A stretch of DNA of 64,000 bases from Doryteuthis pealeii (Eukaryota; Mollusca; Cephalopoda; Myopsida; Loliginidae). The stretch covers positions 20,455,354 to 20,519,353 of the forward strand of contig CM042181.1 of the NCBI GenBank assembly GCA_023376005.1, written 5' to 3'. Position 1 is the stretch's first letter; each line of letters opens with the position of its first letter. Under the pieces are notes generated by a model. That model worked only from the letters and a program-made list of their open reading frames with translations. It was not told where the DNA came from and ran no database searches. Below, one piece after another: positions 9,817 through 20,905 of this stretch. The position numbers were made by a program, and so were the translations under genes.

Positions 9817-11685
9817 TTAGAATGCTTCACTCCTTCCTAAATAGAAGCATCAGTGTCATCATGGACAGCTGTTAACTATGAAATGCTAATAAGAAACCTT
9901 CACTCCTTCCTAAATAGAAGCATCAATATCATCATGGATAGATGTTAACTATGAAATGCAAATTAGAATCCTTCTGTCCTTCTTAAATAGAAGCATCAAT
10001 ATCATCATGGACAGCTGTTAATTATGAAATGCTAATTAGAATCCTTCACTCCTTCCTAAATAGAAGCATCAATATCATCAAGGACAGCTGTTAATAATAA
10101 AGTGCTAATTAAAATCCTTCAATCCTTCCTAAATAGAAGCATCAATATCATCATGGACAGCTGTTAATAATAAAGTGCTAATTAGAATCCTTCACTCCTT
10201 CCTAAATAGAAGCATCAATATCATCATGGACAGCTGTTAACTATGAAATGATAATTAGAATCCTTCACTCCTTCCTAAATAGAAGCATCAATATCATCAT
10301 GGACGGCTGTTAACTATGAAATGATAATTAAAACCTTCACTCTTCCTAAATAGAAGCATCAATACATCATGGACAGCTGTTAACTATGAAATGAAATTAG
10401 AATCCTTCACTCCTTCCTAAATAGAAGCATCAATATCATCAAGGACGGCTGTTAACTATGAAATGATAATTAGAATCCTTCACTCCTTCCTAAAAAGAAG
10501 CATCAATATCATCATGGACAGCTGTTAACTATGAAATGCTAATAAGAATCCTTCACTCCTTCTTAAATAGAAGCACCAATATCATCATGGATAGATGTTA
10601 ACTATAAAATGCTAATTCGAATCCTTCACTCCTTAAATAGAAGCACGAATATCATCAAGGATTATTGTTAACTAGAAACGCTAATTAAAATCCTTCACTC
10701 CTCCAAAATAGAAGCATCAATATCATCATGGACTACTCTTTAAAAGCATCTGTATCATCGTGGGCTACTAGTGAAAAGGGATAGACTCCCTTGTTTTACG
10801 CCTGATACCAATAATAGTCTGCTATAAACTATGAAATGCTAATTAGAATCCTTCACTCCTTCCTAAATAGAAGCATCAATATCATCATGGACAGCTGTTA
10901 ACTATGAAATGCTAAAAGAAACCTTCACTCCTTCCTAAATAGAAGCATCAATATCATCATGGACAGCTGTTAACTATAAAATGCTAATTAAAATCATTCT
11001 CTCCTTCCTAAATAGAAGCATCAATATCATCAAGGATTATTTTTAACTATGAAATGCTAATTAAAATCCTTCACTTCTTCCTAAATAGAAGCATCAATAT
11101 CATCATGGACAGCTGTTAACTATGAAATGCTAATAAGAAACCTTCACTCCTTCCTAAATAGAAGCATCAATATCATCATGGACAGCTGTTAACTATAAAA
11201 TGCTAATTAAAATCCTTCACTCCTTAAATAGAAGCATCAATATCATCAAGGATTATTTTTAACTATGAAATGCTAATTAAAATCCTTCACTCCTCCCTAA
11301 ATAGAAGCACGAATATCATCATGGACAGCTGTTAACTATAAAATGCTAACTAAAATCCTTCACTCCTTCATAAATAGAAGCATCAATATCATCATGGACA
11401 GCTGTTAACTATAAAATGCTTAGAATCCTTCACCCCTTCCTAAATAGAAGCATCAATATCATCAAGGACAGCTGTTAATAATAAAGTGCCAATTAAAATC
11501 CTTAAATCCTTCCTAAATAGAAACCTCAATATCATCATGGATAGATGTTAACAATGAAATCCTATTTTAGAATCCTTCCTAAATAGAAGCATCAATATCA
11601 TCAAGGACAGCTGTTAATAATGAGATGCTAATTAAAATCTTTCACTCCTTTGTAAATAGAAGCATCATTATCATCAAGGATGCCT
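9817..11685. repeat. 73 bp satellite, about 25 copies
   Basis: Unit of about 73 bp built from 'cttcactccttcctaaatag', 'aagcatcaatatcatcatgg', 'acagctgttaactatgaaat' and 'gctaattagaatc'. It is interrupted once at about 10735-10830 by a piece of SINE C (gtgaaaagggatagactccc). One diverged, inverted unit sits alone at about 40895-40970 next to a family L copy, a possible ancestor. Confidence 0.93.
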
Positions 11686-12078
11686 ATTATAACAAGAACC
11701 CAACAGGTCTATGAAGTCTGTTTATAAAGTGATCCCCCATTTCTGGCCAGTGTTGATTCCATTCATTTCCCGAGAATAGAAAACTTTTTAAAAATGTGAG
11801 TCATAGACGTTGTATTTATTTGAAAGGAGAAAAGCCGCCTTATTGAAAGAAAAAACGGAATTGAGATTCTTTCATCTATTGTGTATGTCACGTCTTGCAC
11901 AGAAAAAGGGGGGGGGGTAGGAAAAAAAACGAGAAAACTCCGACGTCCTTGGAAAGATGGAAATGACCTCTAAGAATGGTCAGGACTTTTTTAATGGATA
12001 TTTGTAATCCGTATTTCTTGCGCTATGAATGCCACAAGGCCTTTTTCTAGAGCACTTGATTTATCTGATTAACACCTA
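11686..12078. other. Unassigned spacer
   Basis: About 390 bp of non-repetitive sequence with a G-run near 11910; no gene recognised. Confidence 0.5.
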
Positions 12079-12079
12079 G

Positions 12080-12316
12080 GCCGGTTTGGATCTGTCGGTA
12101 GAGCGTACACCTAGGAACTGCAAGGTTCCGGGTTTGATACCGGCCCTCGCCAACTCAGTGTATGAGTAGCACAGGGATTTGTGCAGTAAAGTGAAGAGCT
12201 GATGGTGGGTGTGGCGCTCCGCCTCAGATGCAAAAACAATCTCCTTGGTCTAGCGCTATTTGAAAAGGGATAGACTCCCTTGCTGTCCAGTTATACCAAC
12301 TTTAGGCCACCCCGAC
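12080..12316 (+). mobile_element. tRNA-derived SINE family C
   Basis: The tRNA-like head has 'gtcggtagagcg' (A-box region, 12094-12105) and 'ggtttgatacc' (B-box, 12131-12141), flanked by 'gccggtttgg' and 'ataccggccc'. The body has 'gtgtatgagtagcacaggga', 'tcagatgcaaaaacaatctc' and 'gaaaagggatagactccctt'; the 3' end is 'actttaggccaccccgac'. Other copies: 18350-18590 (reverse), 32828-32945 (reverse, truncated), 41955-42133 (5'-truncated). No intact tRNA gene is implied. Confidence 0.85.
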
Positions 12317-12379
12317 GATTTACTTACCTTTTACATATTTGCCAGAACTCGGTTTACCCCGGATTCATTTTTCAACATG

Positions 12380-12915
12380 TGTTAACGTAACGGCGCATCA
12401 CGGTACTAAATAGATAATGTTGCCATACCTTCTTTTACCGGTACTAAATATCTAATGTTATATATTTCGTCTTACTTCTTACTCTGTCTCTATTCATCTG
12501 GCCGAATCTGGTATATCTTCTAAGGTCTCGTCTGGTCTCTTCTATTGAGGATTCCGTGTCTGGTTTCTGTTGGAGAGCACTCCTTGTGTTCATTTGTTAG
12601 CTTTTAGTAATAACAACAAAGACTTCGATTACGAGGATGTTACTTTATTTGGTAGAACCCCAGACCAGACAATCACGCAGTTGAGACTCACATCTGCTAG
12701 CCTTCGCTTCTAAGTCCTAACTCTAACTGACTGAGTTGCTTTACTCCTTAAACCGGAAGGGGCTTCTATCAGCTTTCGATTTCAGGATCATCCCCAGAAC
12801 GCAAGGTCAGAGTGAGGTCAAACGCTGTCACTCACTCTCAAGGCCATCAGCTGCCACTAATATGATCTTCTACACTATTGTCATAATCATTTAGGTATCT
12901 AATCATATAGTTACA
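12380..12915 (+). mobile_element. Solo LTR, TSD CATG
   Basis: Begins TGTTAACG at 12380, ends AGTTACA at 12915, and is flanked by CATG at 12376-12379 and 12916-12919. Its 3' half aligns by eye with the solo LTR at 4256-4692 (gacttcgatt, aaaccggaagg/aaactggaaga, caggatcatcccc, gaggtcaa, ggtatctaat). The internal duplication 'ggtactaaata..taatgtt' near 12402 and 12440 may explain its greater length (536 versus 437 bp). Confidence 0.6.
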
Positions 12916-12924
12916 CATGGATCC

Positions 12925-13130
12925 ACCAGTTGGTTGGATTTTACGACATATCAACCTTTGTGGGTTATTTAATGCCAAAGCCATCCTTTGAGAAGAGCAT
13001 TAGTCAAATTCTGGACCTCTCTGCATTTCACATCATGGTGTATAAAGGTATGAATCCAACTATTTCTCCCTCCAGTGATGGGTAAATAATAGGGCAGTCT
13101 TGCTGATACAACCTTAGGCCACCCTGACAA
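12925..13130 (+). mobile_element. Hairpin module joined to SINE A and SINE C fragments
   Basis: 'ttggttggattttacgacat' with 'gggttatttaatgcc' is the shared module. It is followed by a SINE A fragment (ctccctccagtgatgggtaa) and a SINE C 3' end (accttaggccaccctgac). A mosaic of three element types within 200 bp. Confidence 0.6.
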
Positions 13131-13379
13131 CTTTTACTTTATTTATAAATGTTGTATACCATCTTCCGTACCCGTAGAGTATACCTGCATACCCATGGTT
13201 GTATACAGGTATACTTATTGTTGGGTTGTCTTTCCCTTTTGCCTGAAGAGTTTTGTTCCCTCTTGGTTCCTGTTTTTTGACCACCAGGGTTTTTTTTGTA
13301 TTATTTAAGCGCCTGTTTGGAACTCTCGGCCTCTTCTTCTTCTTTCTGTGCACCTCACACACAGGGTTAGACATCTATG

Positions 13380-14985
13380 TCTACACCCTTCTTGTGTGGG
13401 GGATTCAGCCCCCAACACAACGTTAGTAAGTGACATTACTTCATGGACTTTCTTTCATTACTTCTATATGTACATTTATGTATCTCTTGTATACTTACTT
13501 ATTGTATGAATGGTTCTTCATTATACTTCTTTGCAATGTCACTACTAACGTTGTGTTGGGGGCTGAATCCCCCCCACACAACGTTAGTAAGTGACATTGC
13601 TTTATGGACTCCTTCATACTTCTATATGTACATTTATGATCTCTTGGTATACTTACTTATTGTATGAATGTGTTCTCTCATTTATACTCTCTTTTGCAAT
13701 GTCACTTACTAACGTTGTGTGGCGGCTGAATCCCCCCACACAACGTTAGTAAGTGACATTGCTTTATGGACTCTTCATTACTTCTATATGTACATCTTAT
13801 GTATCTCTTGTATACCCTACTTATGTATGAATGTGTTCTTCATTATATCTTCTTTGCAATGTCACTTTACTAACGTTGTGTTGGGGGCTGAATCCCCCAC
13901 ACAACGTTAGTAAGTGACATTACTTTATGGACTCTTCATTACTTCTATATGTACATTTATTGTATCTCTTGTATACTTCGCTTATGTATGAATGTGCTTC
14001 TTCATTATATCTTCTTTGCAATGTCACTTACTACGTTGTGTTGGGGCTGAATCCCCCCACACAACGTTAGTAAGTGGACATTGCTTTATGACTCTTTCAT
14101 TACTTTTATATGTACATTTATGATCTCTCTGATACTTCCTTTATTGTATGAATGTGTTCTTCATTATTATCTTCTTGCAATGTCACTTACTAACGTTGTG
14201 TTGGGGGCTGAATCCCCACCACAACGTTAGTAAGTGACATTGCTTTTATGGACTCTTCATTAACTTTCTATATGTACATTTATGTTTCTCTTGTATACCT
14301 ACTTATTGTATGAATGTGTTCTTCATTATACTTCTTTGCAATGTCACTTACTAACGTTTGTGTTGGGCTGAATCCCCCACACAACGTTAGTAAGTGACAT
14401 TGCCTTATGGACTCTTCATTACTTCTATATGTACATTTATGTATCTCTGTGTATACCTACTATTATTTGTATGAATGTGTTCTTCATTATATCTTCTTTG
14501 CAATGTCACTTACTAACGTTGTGTTGGGGCTGAATCCCCCCACACAACGTTAGTAAGTGGACATTGCTTTATGATCTTCTTATTACTTCTATTATGTACA
14601 TTTATGTATCCTCTTGTATACCTACTTTGTATTGAATGTATGAATGTGTTCTTCATTATATCTTCTTTGCAATGTCCACTTACTAACGTTGTGTTGGGGC
14701 TGAATCCCCCCACACAACGTTAGTAAGTGACATTACTTTATGGACTCTTTCATTACTTCTATATGTACATTTATGTATCTCTTGTATACTTACTTATTGT
14801 ATGAATGTGTTTCTTCATTATATCTTCTTTGCAATGTCACTTACTAACGTTGTGTTGGGGCTGAATCCCCCACACAACGTTAGTAAGTGACATTGCTTTA
14901 TGGACTCTTCATTACTTCTATATGTACATTTATGTATCTCTTGTATACCTACTTATTGTATGAATGTGTTCTTCATTATATCTCT
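13380..14985. repeat. 162 bp palindromic satellite, about 10 copies
   Basis: Unit centres (ctgaat) lie at 13563, 13726, 13888, 14047, 14208, 14368, 14530, 14700 and 14861. Each centre is a long inverted repeat: 'gcaatgtcacttactaacgt' + 'tgtgtt' + 'ggggg' on one side, mirrored by 'ccccc' + 'acacaacgttagtaagtgac' + 'attgc'. That gives about 30 bp arms around a 6 bp loop, joined by a less conserved AT-rich linker (ctatatgtacatttatg). Adjacent copies carry many 1-bp indels. Open frames here only trace the repeat. Confidence 0.95.
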
Positions 14986-15013
14986 CTTTAGTATTCTGTT
15001 ATATGTATATATA

Positions 15014-15318
15014 GGAAGCTGTGTTTGATTTGTAATGGTTACAAGTCATGGAAATGGACACGTCGCCCCGAGTTCAAATCCTGGACGTGGCAATTGCCTT
15101 CACTTTGCGCTAATACCCTTGGAAAGGTATGAACCTACTCTCCTTCCAGCTATGGGTAAATAAAGTAGGGCAGACTGGGCTCTTAACCTTGTTTAGGCAA
15201 CACGGGTCTAGGAGAAGGAAAACTCTGAATTCAACCTGTTAAACTCCACTTAAGAAATTGACTTGTGTCGGCATCCTGCTCGTGTGTGGAGGGTTGGTAG
15301 ATATATATATATATATGT
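15014..15318 (+). mobile_element. tRNA-derived SINE family A, near complete
   Basis: 'gtaatggttacaagtcatgg' (A-box region), 'gagttcaaatcctggacgtg' (B-box), 'agctatgggtaaataaagta', 'gagaaggaaaactctgaatt' and 'ggcatcctgctcgtgtgtgg', ending in an (AT)n run. It sits directly after the palindromic satellite. Confidence 0.85.
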
Positions 15319-15575
15319 ATCATTTTCCACGTGCTTGTAGTAAATCCTTGTGTATGTAACACCTTTGGGTCGGGAATTGTTTGGTTCAACCAATTATAAT
15401 TGATTATTTATAACCTTGAACCCAACAATAAGTGGGTGACGCCGACGGGATGTCTACACACCACCCCATTATCTTCTTTGGCTTGACTACTTAGCCTCTG
15501 TTTTTTTCTATCCTACTATCTTCCGTCTTAGGCTTGCTGGATATCTATTCTAATTTGGGCTGGCCGGTTAATTTG
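15319..15575. other. Unassigned spacer
   Basis: About 250 bp with no recognisable gene or repeat, leading into the hairpin-module array. Confidence 0.5.
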
Positions 15576-15576
15576 G

Positions 15577-16140
15577 TTGGTTGACTGGTTGGTGGATTTT
15601 TACGGCATGTCAACTCTTGTTGGGTTGTTTTATGCCGAAGACTTTTTTGTTTTATTCATTCCTGTTGGGCAGTCAATTTTTTTTTTATTTTACGGCATGT
15701 CAACTCTTGTTGGGTTATTATATGCCGAAGACGTTTTGTTTTATTCATTCGTGTGGGGCACCCAATTTTTTTTGTTTAATTTACGCGCATTCAACTCTTT
15801 GTTGGGTTATTATATCCGAAGACGTGTTTTGTTTTATTCATTCGTGTTGGGCACTCAATTTTTTTTTATTTACGGCATGTCAACTCTTTGTGGGTTATAT
15901 ATGCGAAGATGTTTTTTGTTTTATTCATCATGTGGGCACTCAATGTTTTTTTGATTTTACGAGCATCTCAACTCTTGTTGGGTATTATATTGCGAAGACA
16001 TTTTTGTTTTATTTATTCTTGTTGGGCACTCAATTTTTTTTGATTTTACGGCATGTCAACTCTTGTTGGTATTTTTATGCCGAAGACGTTTTTGTTTTAT
16101 TCATTTTTTGATGGGTACTCATTTTTTTTTAAACTTATTT
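15577..16140 (+). repeat. Tandem array of the hairpin module, about 88 bp period, 6 copies
   Basis: 'acggcatgtcaactcttgtt' + 'gggtta..atgccgaagac' + 'ttttgttttattcattc' + 'gttgggca.tcaatttttt' repeats near 15600, 15694, 15782, 15870, 15957 and 16047. It is the 5' portion of family L (compare 40612 and 53686), amplified in tandem. The array then continues into family L body sequence. Confidence 0.88.
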
Positions 16141-16395
16141 TTTTAAACACATTTTCCAAAACTCTATTTTTATTTTCTAATTACCCTAATCGATGAGACC
16201 CTAAAATGTATTACACGTCACTTCTAGGACACTAAGACCCTCAGCTGCCACCTTCTAGCACATATAGGATAAAAAGTGTGGGAGTTTGTCATAAAAGCAA
16301 TAGGTTGGGACAATCATATAGTGGCTAGGCTTGATATGACCAGCCGTTTGATTCAGAGGAGCCTCTCAACCCGCCTGTCTAAGTGTTAGGGACAA
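16141..16395 (+). mobile_element. Family L body, diverged
   Basis: 'aggacactaagaccctcagc', 'ccttctagcacatatagg', 'gcaataggttgggacaatca' and 'tatgaccagccg' follow family L order. It ends near 'gtctaagtgttaggg'. Confidence 0.7.
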
Positions 16396-17045
16396 TCCCA
16401 AATTGGAGCTTCTAATTACAAAAATTGGCAGAGTTTGTTGATTTTAAGTCTCCCAAAATTGAGACAGTTCGCAAAAATGGCGACTTTTTGTAACCTTATT
16501 TTAGATTATGATAAAAGTTATACAATCCCCAAAATTTGAGCTTCCAATTCCAATAATTGGCCAGAGTTATGTCGATTTTTAGCCTCCAAATTTGAGACAG
16601 TTCGCAAAAAATTGGCGAACTTTTTGTAACCTATTTTTAGATTATGATTAAAGTTATACAATCCCCAAAATTTGAGCTTCTAATTTCCAAAAAATTGCAG
16701 AGTTATGTGATTTTTAGCCTCTCCATATTTGAGACAGTTCGCAAAAAATGGCGACTTTTTTCGTAACCTATTTTTAGATTATGCATAAAGTTATACAATC
16801 CCCAAAAGTTGAGCTTCCAATTCCAAAAATTGGCAGAGTTATGTCGATTTTTAGCTCTCCAAATTTGAGACAGTTCGCAAAAAATTGGCGACTGTAACCT
16901 ATTTTTAGATTATGATAAAGTTATACAATCCCCAAAACTTTGAGCTTCCAATTCCAAAAATTGGCAGATTATGTTGATTTTTAGCTCTCCATATTTGATG
17001 GGGTTTTCGTGAAAAATAGCGACTTTGTAACCTATTTTCGTCTGT
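16390..17045. repeat. 135 bp tandem repeat, about 5 copies
   Basis: The unit contains 'caatccccaaaatttgagct', 'tggcagagttatgtcgattt', 'ttgagacagttcgcaaaaa', 'tggcgactttttgtaaccta' and 'tttttagattatgataaagt'. Unit starts lie near 16391, 16527, 16661, 16797 and 16930. Confidence 0.9.
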
Positions 17046-17380
17046 AAAATTAACATTAACATAGTCCAGAAGTTTCAGAAAAATCTGAAGGAGTCGGGTG
17101 ACAATTCTATTTTTTTTCCTGGATGATTTGGCATGGAATTACCTGGGGTTGTAAGTAACGAGTTGAATCCTTGTGTCTTAGGCAACAACTGTACGCTTAC
17201 TGCTTTTGCGTATACACCACTCTAACGCCCCGAATTAATGGAAGCACTTTAATACGACAGATTCGGATTGACGATTCTCTTGGTAAATATTGAGGTTGGG
17301 CTATAAATAAAATATTTATTTATGTCTTTGAAAATTATTGATTATGGATGGCAAATGTATCGAGACTTGGTCTTTTGCTA
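17046..17380. other. Unassigned spacer
   Basis: About 330 bp without a recognised gene or repeat. Confidence 0.5.
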
Positions 17381-17389
17381 ATTGGATTT

Positions 17390-17800
17390 TATTAACCCCC
17401 CTCACTCCCCAAACACACACACAGGGGGGAGGGGTGCTGGGTATGATACTAAATTGTATCTGATGGTGAGGCTCCAGTTCTAGTTTGGGGGAGTACCCTT
17501 TCTTACTGTTACTCTCAACTCTTTAATAGAGAGAGGTGTGAAGGAGAGAGAGAGAGAAAGACGAGAGAGAGAGAGAAGAGAGAGAGAGAGGGGGGGAGAG
17601 GAAGAGGATAAAGAAAAGAGGAGGATAGACAGACAGAACAGAGATAATCCATTAACCCCAACTTCCACCCCCACACACAAGGGTGGGGTGGGGGCTGAGT
17701 ATGATACTAATTGCAGTTCTGATGTGAGGCTTCCAGTTCTAGTTTGGGGAGTACCCTTTCATTACTGTTACTCTCAACTCTTTAAATAAGAGGGTGAAGA
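17390..17800. repeat. Tandem duplication (~270 bp) containing reverse family L sequence
   Basis: 'ggtatgatactaaatt' and 'gagtatgatactaatt', followed by 'gaggctccagttctagttt' and 'gaggcttccagttctagttt', then 'ggggagtaccctttc' and 'actgttactctcaactcttt', occur near 17440 and 17700. Part is the reverse complement of the family L word 'ggtactccacattcccc'. Each copy ends in a GA-rich tract. Confidence 0.75.
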
Positions 17801-17808
17801 AGGAGAGA

Positions 17809-17843
<35 letters not shown>

Positions 17844-18252
17844 GAAAGAAAAGACTGAGAGGAGAATGAGAAAGAGAGTAAGAGAAAAGACATAGAGGAG
17901 TAGAGAAAGATTAGAGACAAAAGAGGAGAGAGAAAATAGAGAGAGAGAGAAAGAAGAGAAAGAGAAGAAAAGAGAATGAGAGAGATAGAGAGGGAAAAGA
18001 GAGGGAAAGAGAGAGAGAGGAAAGAAAGGGAGAAAGAGGAAAGAGAAGAGGAGAAGAGAGAAAGAGAGAGAATAGAGGAGAAAGAGAAGAGAGAGAAGAG
18101 AAAGGAGAGAGAGAGAAAGAGATAGAAGAGAGAGAGAAGAGAGAGAGAGAAAAAGAGAGAGAAAGAGAGAGATAGAGAAAGAGAGAGAGGAGAGAAGAGA
18201 AGAAGGGAATGAGAGAAAGAGAATGAGAGAGAGATGAGAAAGAGAGAGAAAG
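17536..18252. repeat. Homopurine (GA-rich) tracts
   Basis: Two long purine runs, 17536-17640 and 17800-18252, of gagaga/aaagag/gaggag with very few pyrimidines on this strand. They could adopt triplex DNA. Open frames across them (Arg/Glu, or Ser/Leu on the other strand) are compositional. Confidence 0.95.
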
Positions 18253-18349
18253 TTTATCTTGTGTGTTTTTACATATACAATAAGCACACGCAGTGTGGCA
18301 TATGTGTGTGTGTGTGCTTACACACTTTTATATGTATGTGTAAAAAGTT

Positions 18350-18592
18350 AAAGTCGTCGGGCGGCTAAAGTCGGTATCAGCCAGTCAGCGAGGGGAGCTA
18401 TCCCCCTTTCACTAGCGCTAGACCAAGGAGAGTGTTTTGGGGCGTCTGAGGTGGAGCGCCACACCTACCCACAGCTCCTTACTTCCGCACAGATCCCTGT
18501 GCACTCCAAATGTTGAGTTGGGCAGGACGGACGTATCAGCACTAAGGAACCTTGTGGTTTCAGTCGAAAACCGCTCTAAGGATGTTGTAATC
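18350..18592 (-). mobile_element. tRNA-derived SINE family C, reverse copy
   Basis: Reverse complement includes a degenerate B-box region 'ggttttcgactgaaaccac', 'aagtaaggagctgtgggtag', 'caaaacactctccttggt', 'ctagcgctagtgaaaggggg' and 'ctgactggctgataccgac'. Confidence 0.75.
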
Positions 18593-18599
18593 TTTTATA

Positions 18600-19620
18600 A
18601 AATGTGGTGTATTTGCCATGTTGTGTTTCTGCATATACAATTTGCCATGTGTATGTGTGTATTGTTGTGTATGTTGCTATAACTTTACACTTGTTAACAT
18701 GTATGTGTAATCCTTTATAATTGTGTACATTTGCACGTGTGGGTTGTCTGTACACTGCGTATGTGTGTTTGCATAATATCAATTTGCACGTGTGTGTGTG
18801 TGTATGTGGTGTGTGTGTGTGTACGTGTGTATGTGTGTGTATGTGCTTTTTATTATCTATTTGTGTTGTGTTGCATATACATCTGCATGTGTACAGTTGT
18901 TGCATTGTGTTACGTGTGGTATATGTGTGGTGTTATGTTTGCTATATACACTTTACATTGTATGTGTATCCTCTTTAATTAATGTGTTACATTACACGTG
19001 TGTGTTTTGCATATACCCAATGTGCATGTGACAGTGTTGCTATGTGTGGTAACGTGTGCATGGGTGTGTATATGTGTTAATATGTTGCTCTATACACGTT
19101 TATATGTATGTGTAACCTTTATGATTATGTTACATTGCACGTGTACATTTCTATGTCTGCTTTGCATATACAATTTGCATGTGTGTGTGTGTGTGTATGT
19201 GCACATATACACTTTTTATATGTATTGTGTATCCTTTATGAGGTGTATACATTTACACATGTGTGTTTTGCATAACAATTTGCACATGTGTGTGTGTGTG
19301 TACGTGTGTATGTGTGTGTGTAATACGTGTGTATGTTGCTATATATACTTTTACATGTATGCGTAATCCTGTGTGTTTTGCATATACAATTTGCACGTGT
19401 GTGTGTACGTGGGTATGTGTTGTGTGATATATGTGTGTATGGTTGCTATATACGACATATGTATGCGTTACTTTATATTATGTACATTTGCACGTGTACA
19501 TTTCTATGTTTGCTTGCATTAACAAGGTGCATGTGTGTGTGTGTGTGTGTACTGTGTATGTGTGTGCGAGTATGTGCATTTATTGGTTTGTGATGTGTGT
19601 TTGACTATGTGACTCTCAAA
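18600..19620. repeat. TG-rich tandem region with (GT)n cores
   Basis: Imperfect long-period repeats: 'ttgcacgtgtgtgttttgca', 'tatacaatttgcacgtgtgt', 'gtatgttgctatatacactt', '(tg)n', 'tgtaatcctttat'. Alternating purine-pyrimidine composition favours Z-DNA. The Cys/Val-rich frames in it are not genes. Confidence 0.9.
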
Positions 19621-19975
19621 ATCTATTTGTCAATCCGCTCCTAGAAGGCTAATGTTGCTTAACTTTACGGCTAGATCACACAAAATACAAAAAAAGTGAC
19701 TAAACACTTTCAACGCTGCGATGCATCCGCAACTAATACGACGATATGCATTACAGCATGAAAATGCAGTAGGAGTGGAAATTTTCTTTCTTTCTTTTTC
19801 TCTTTCTTTTCTTATATTGCTCTGTTCTTTCTCTTTTTCTTTTTACCTTCTAAATGGCAACAGAAAACAGGAAGTAGAACACGGACTCAAGGCGAATTCC
19901 GTGGTGTTCGGAAGATTTTTAAATGCTGCTAAGTAGGAAAAACAAAAGAAGGAAAAAAAAAAACATTTATAAAAT
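19621..19975. other. Unassigned spacer
   Basis: About 350 bp including a short CT-rich run at 19787-19850; no gene recognised. Confidence 0.5.
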
Positions 19976-20708
19976 GGATAAATTAAATAAATAATAAAAG
20001 AAAGAGAAAATAGACCATAACATAAATAAAATAATAATAATAATAATAAGAAGTAAGAACAGGAGCACAACAACAACATACAACAAAAGATGCATGATAA
20101 TAATAATTAATAATAATAGAGAGATATGAGAAGAAGGATGAAGCGAGAACGCTCCGAGGATGGCAGACAGAGAGAAGAAGAAGCAATGAAGATAATAATA
20201 AATAATAATAATAATACGTAATTAATAAGAGAAGAACGCAGAAGAGCGAAAGCAAAAATAATAATAATAATAATAATATAATAATATAATAATATCGAGA
20301 AAAAGAGAAGAAAGAGAAGAAGAAAGAGAAAAGATAATAATAAATATAATATAATAATAATAGGAAGAAGAAAGAAGGAAAGAAGAAGAAGAAAGAAAGG
20401 AGAAGAAGACAAGATATGAATGATATGATGAATAAATAATGAATAACAAAAGAGATGAACGAATATAATAATAATAGTAATAATAATAACATAATAAAAT
20501 AATAGAAGAGATCAGCAGCAATCAAGAAAGATGAAGCCAGAATGAAGTAGCAAGCGCCAGAAGCAAAGAGCATGATGATTTTGCAATAGATGATGCCATG
20601 ATAATAATACATAATGAATGAAAAATAAGAATGATGATAAGCACAATTAATGAATAAAGTAATAATACATAATTATAATAAGAGCAGAGAGCAATGGATA
20701 ATACATAA

Positions 20709-20746
<38 letters not shown>

Positions 20747-20905
20747 GACAGTAAGCAAGTATAGGAATGGCAAGCAAAGCAAGTAGAAGAGAAAAGCAAA
20801 ATAATAAATCAGTATAATAATAAGAAGAAAATAATAAGACAAGAAGCAAAATCCGAGCGTAATACAATAAATAATAAAAATCAATAATAATAACGCAAAC
20901 CAATT
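19976..20905. repeat. (TAA)n-rich degenerate microsatellite region
   Basis: Long interrupted runs of ataataat and aataataa mixed with gaagaag. Pyrimidine bases are scarce on this strand. The leucine/isoleucine/tyrosine/serine frames on the reverse strand are artefacts of the repeat. Confidence 0.9.

Noticed and set aside
9817..11685. CRISPR-like array (regular repeats of 73 bp)
   Set aside because: Repeats are directly adjacent without unique spacers and the context is eukaryotic; this is a satellite.
18721..19593. Cys-rich frames resembling disulfide-rich peptides
   Set aside because: (TG)n repeats read as Cys-Val; the same occurs at 32.9-33.4 kb. No signal peptide plus spaced-cysteine pattern independent of the repeat.
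19983..20884. Hydrophobic reverse-strand frames resembling membrane proteins
   Set aside because: Reverse complement of (TAA)n/(GAA)n gives Leu, Tyr, Ile and Ser; several frames are open and none has non-repeat flanks.
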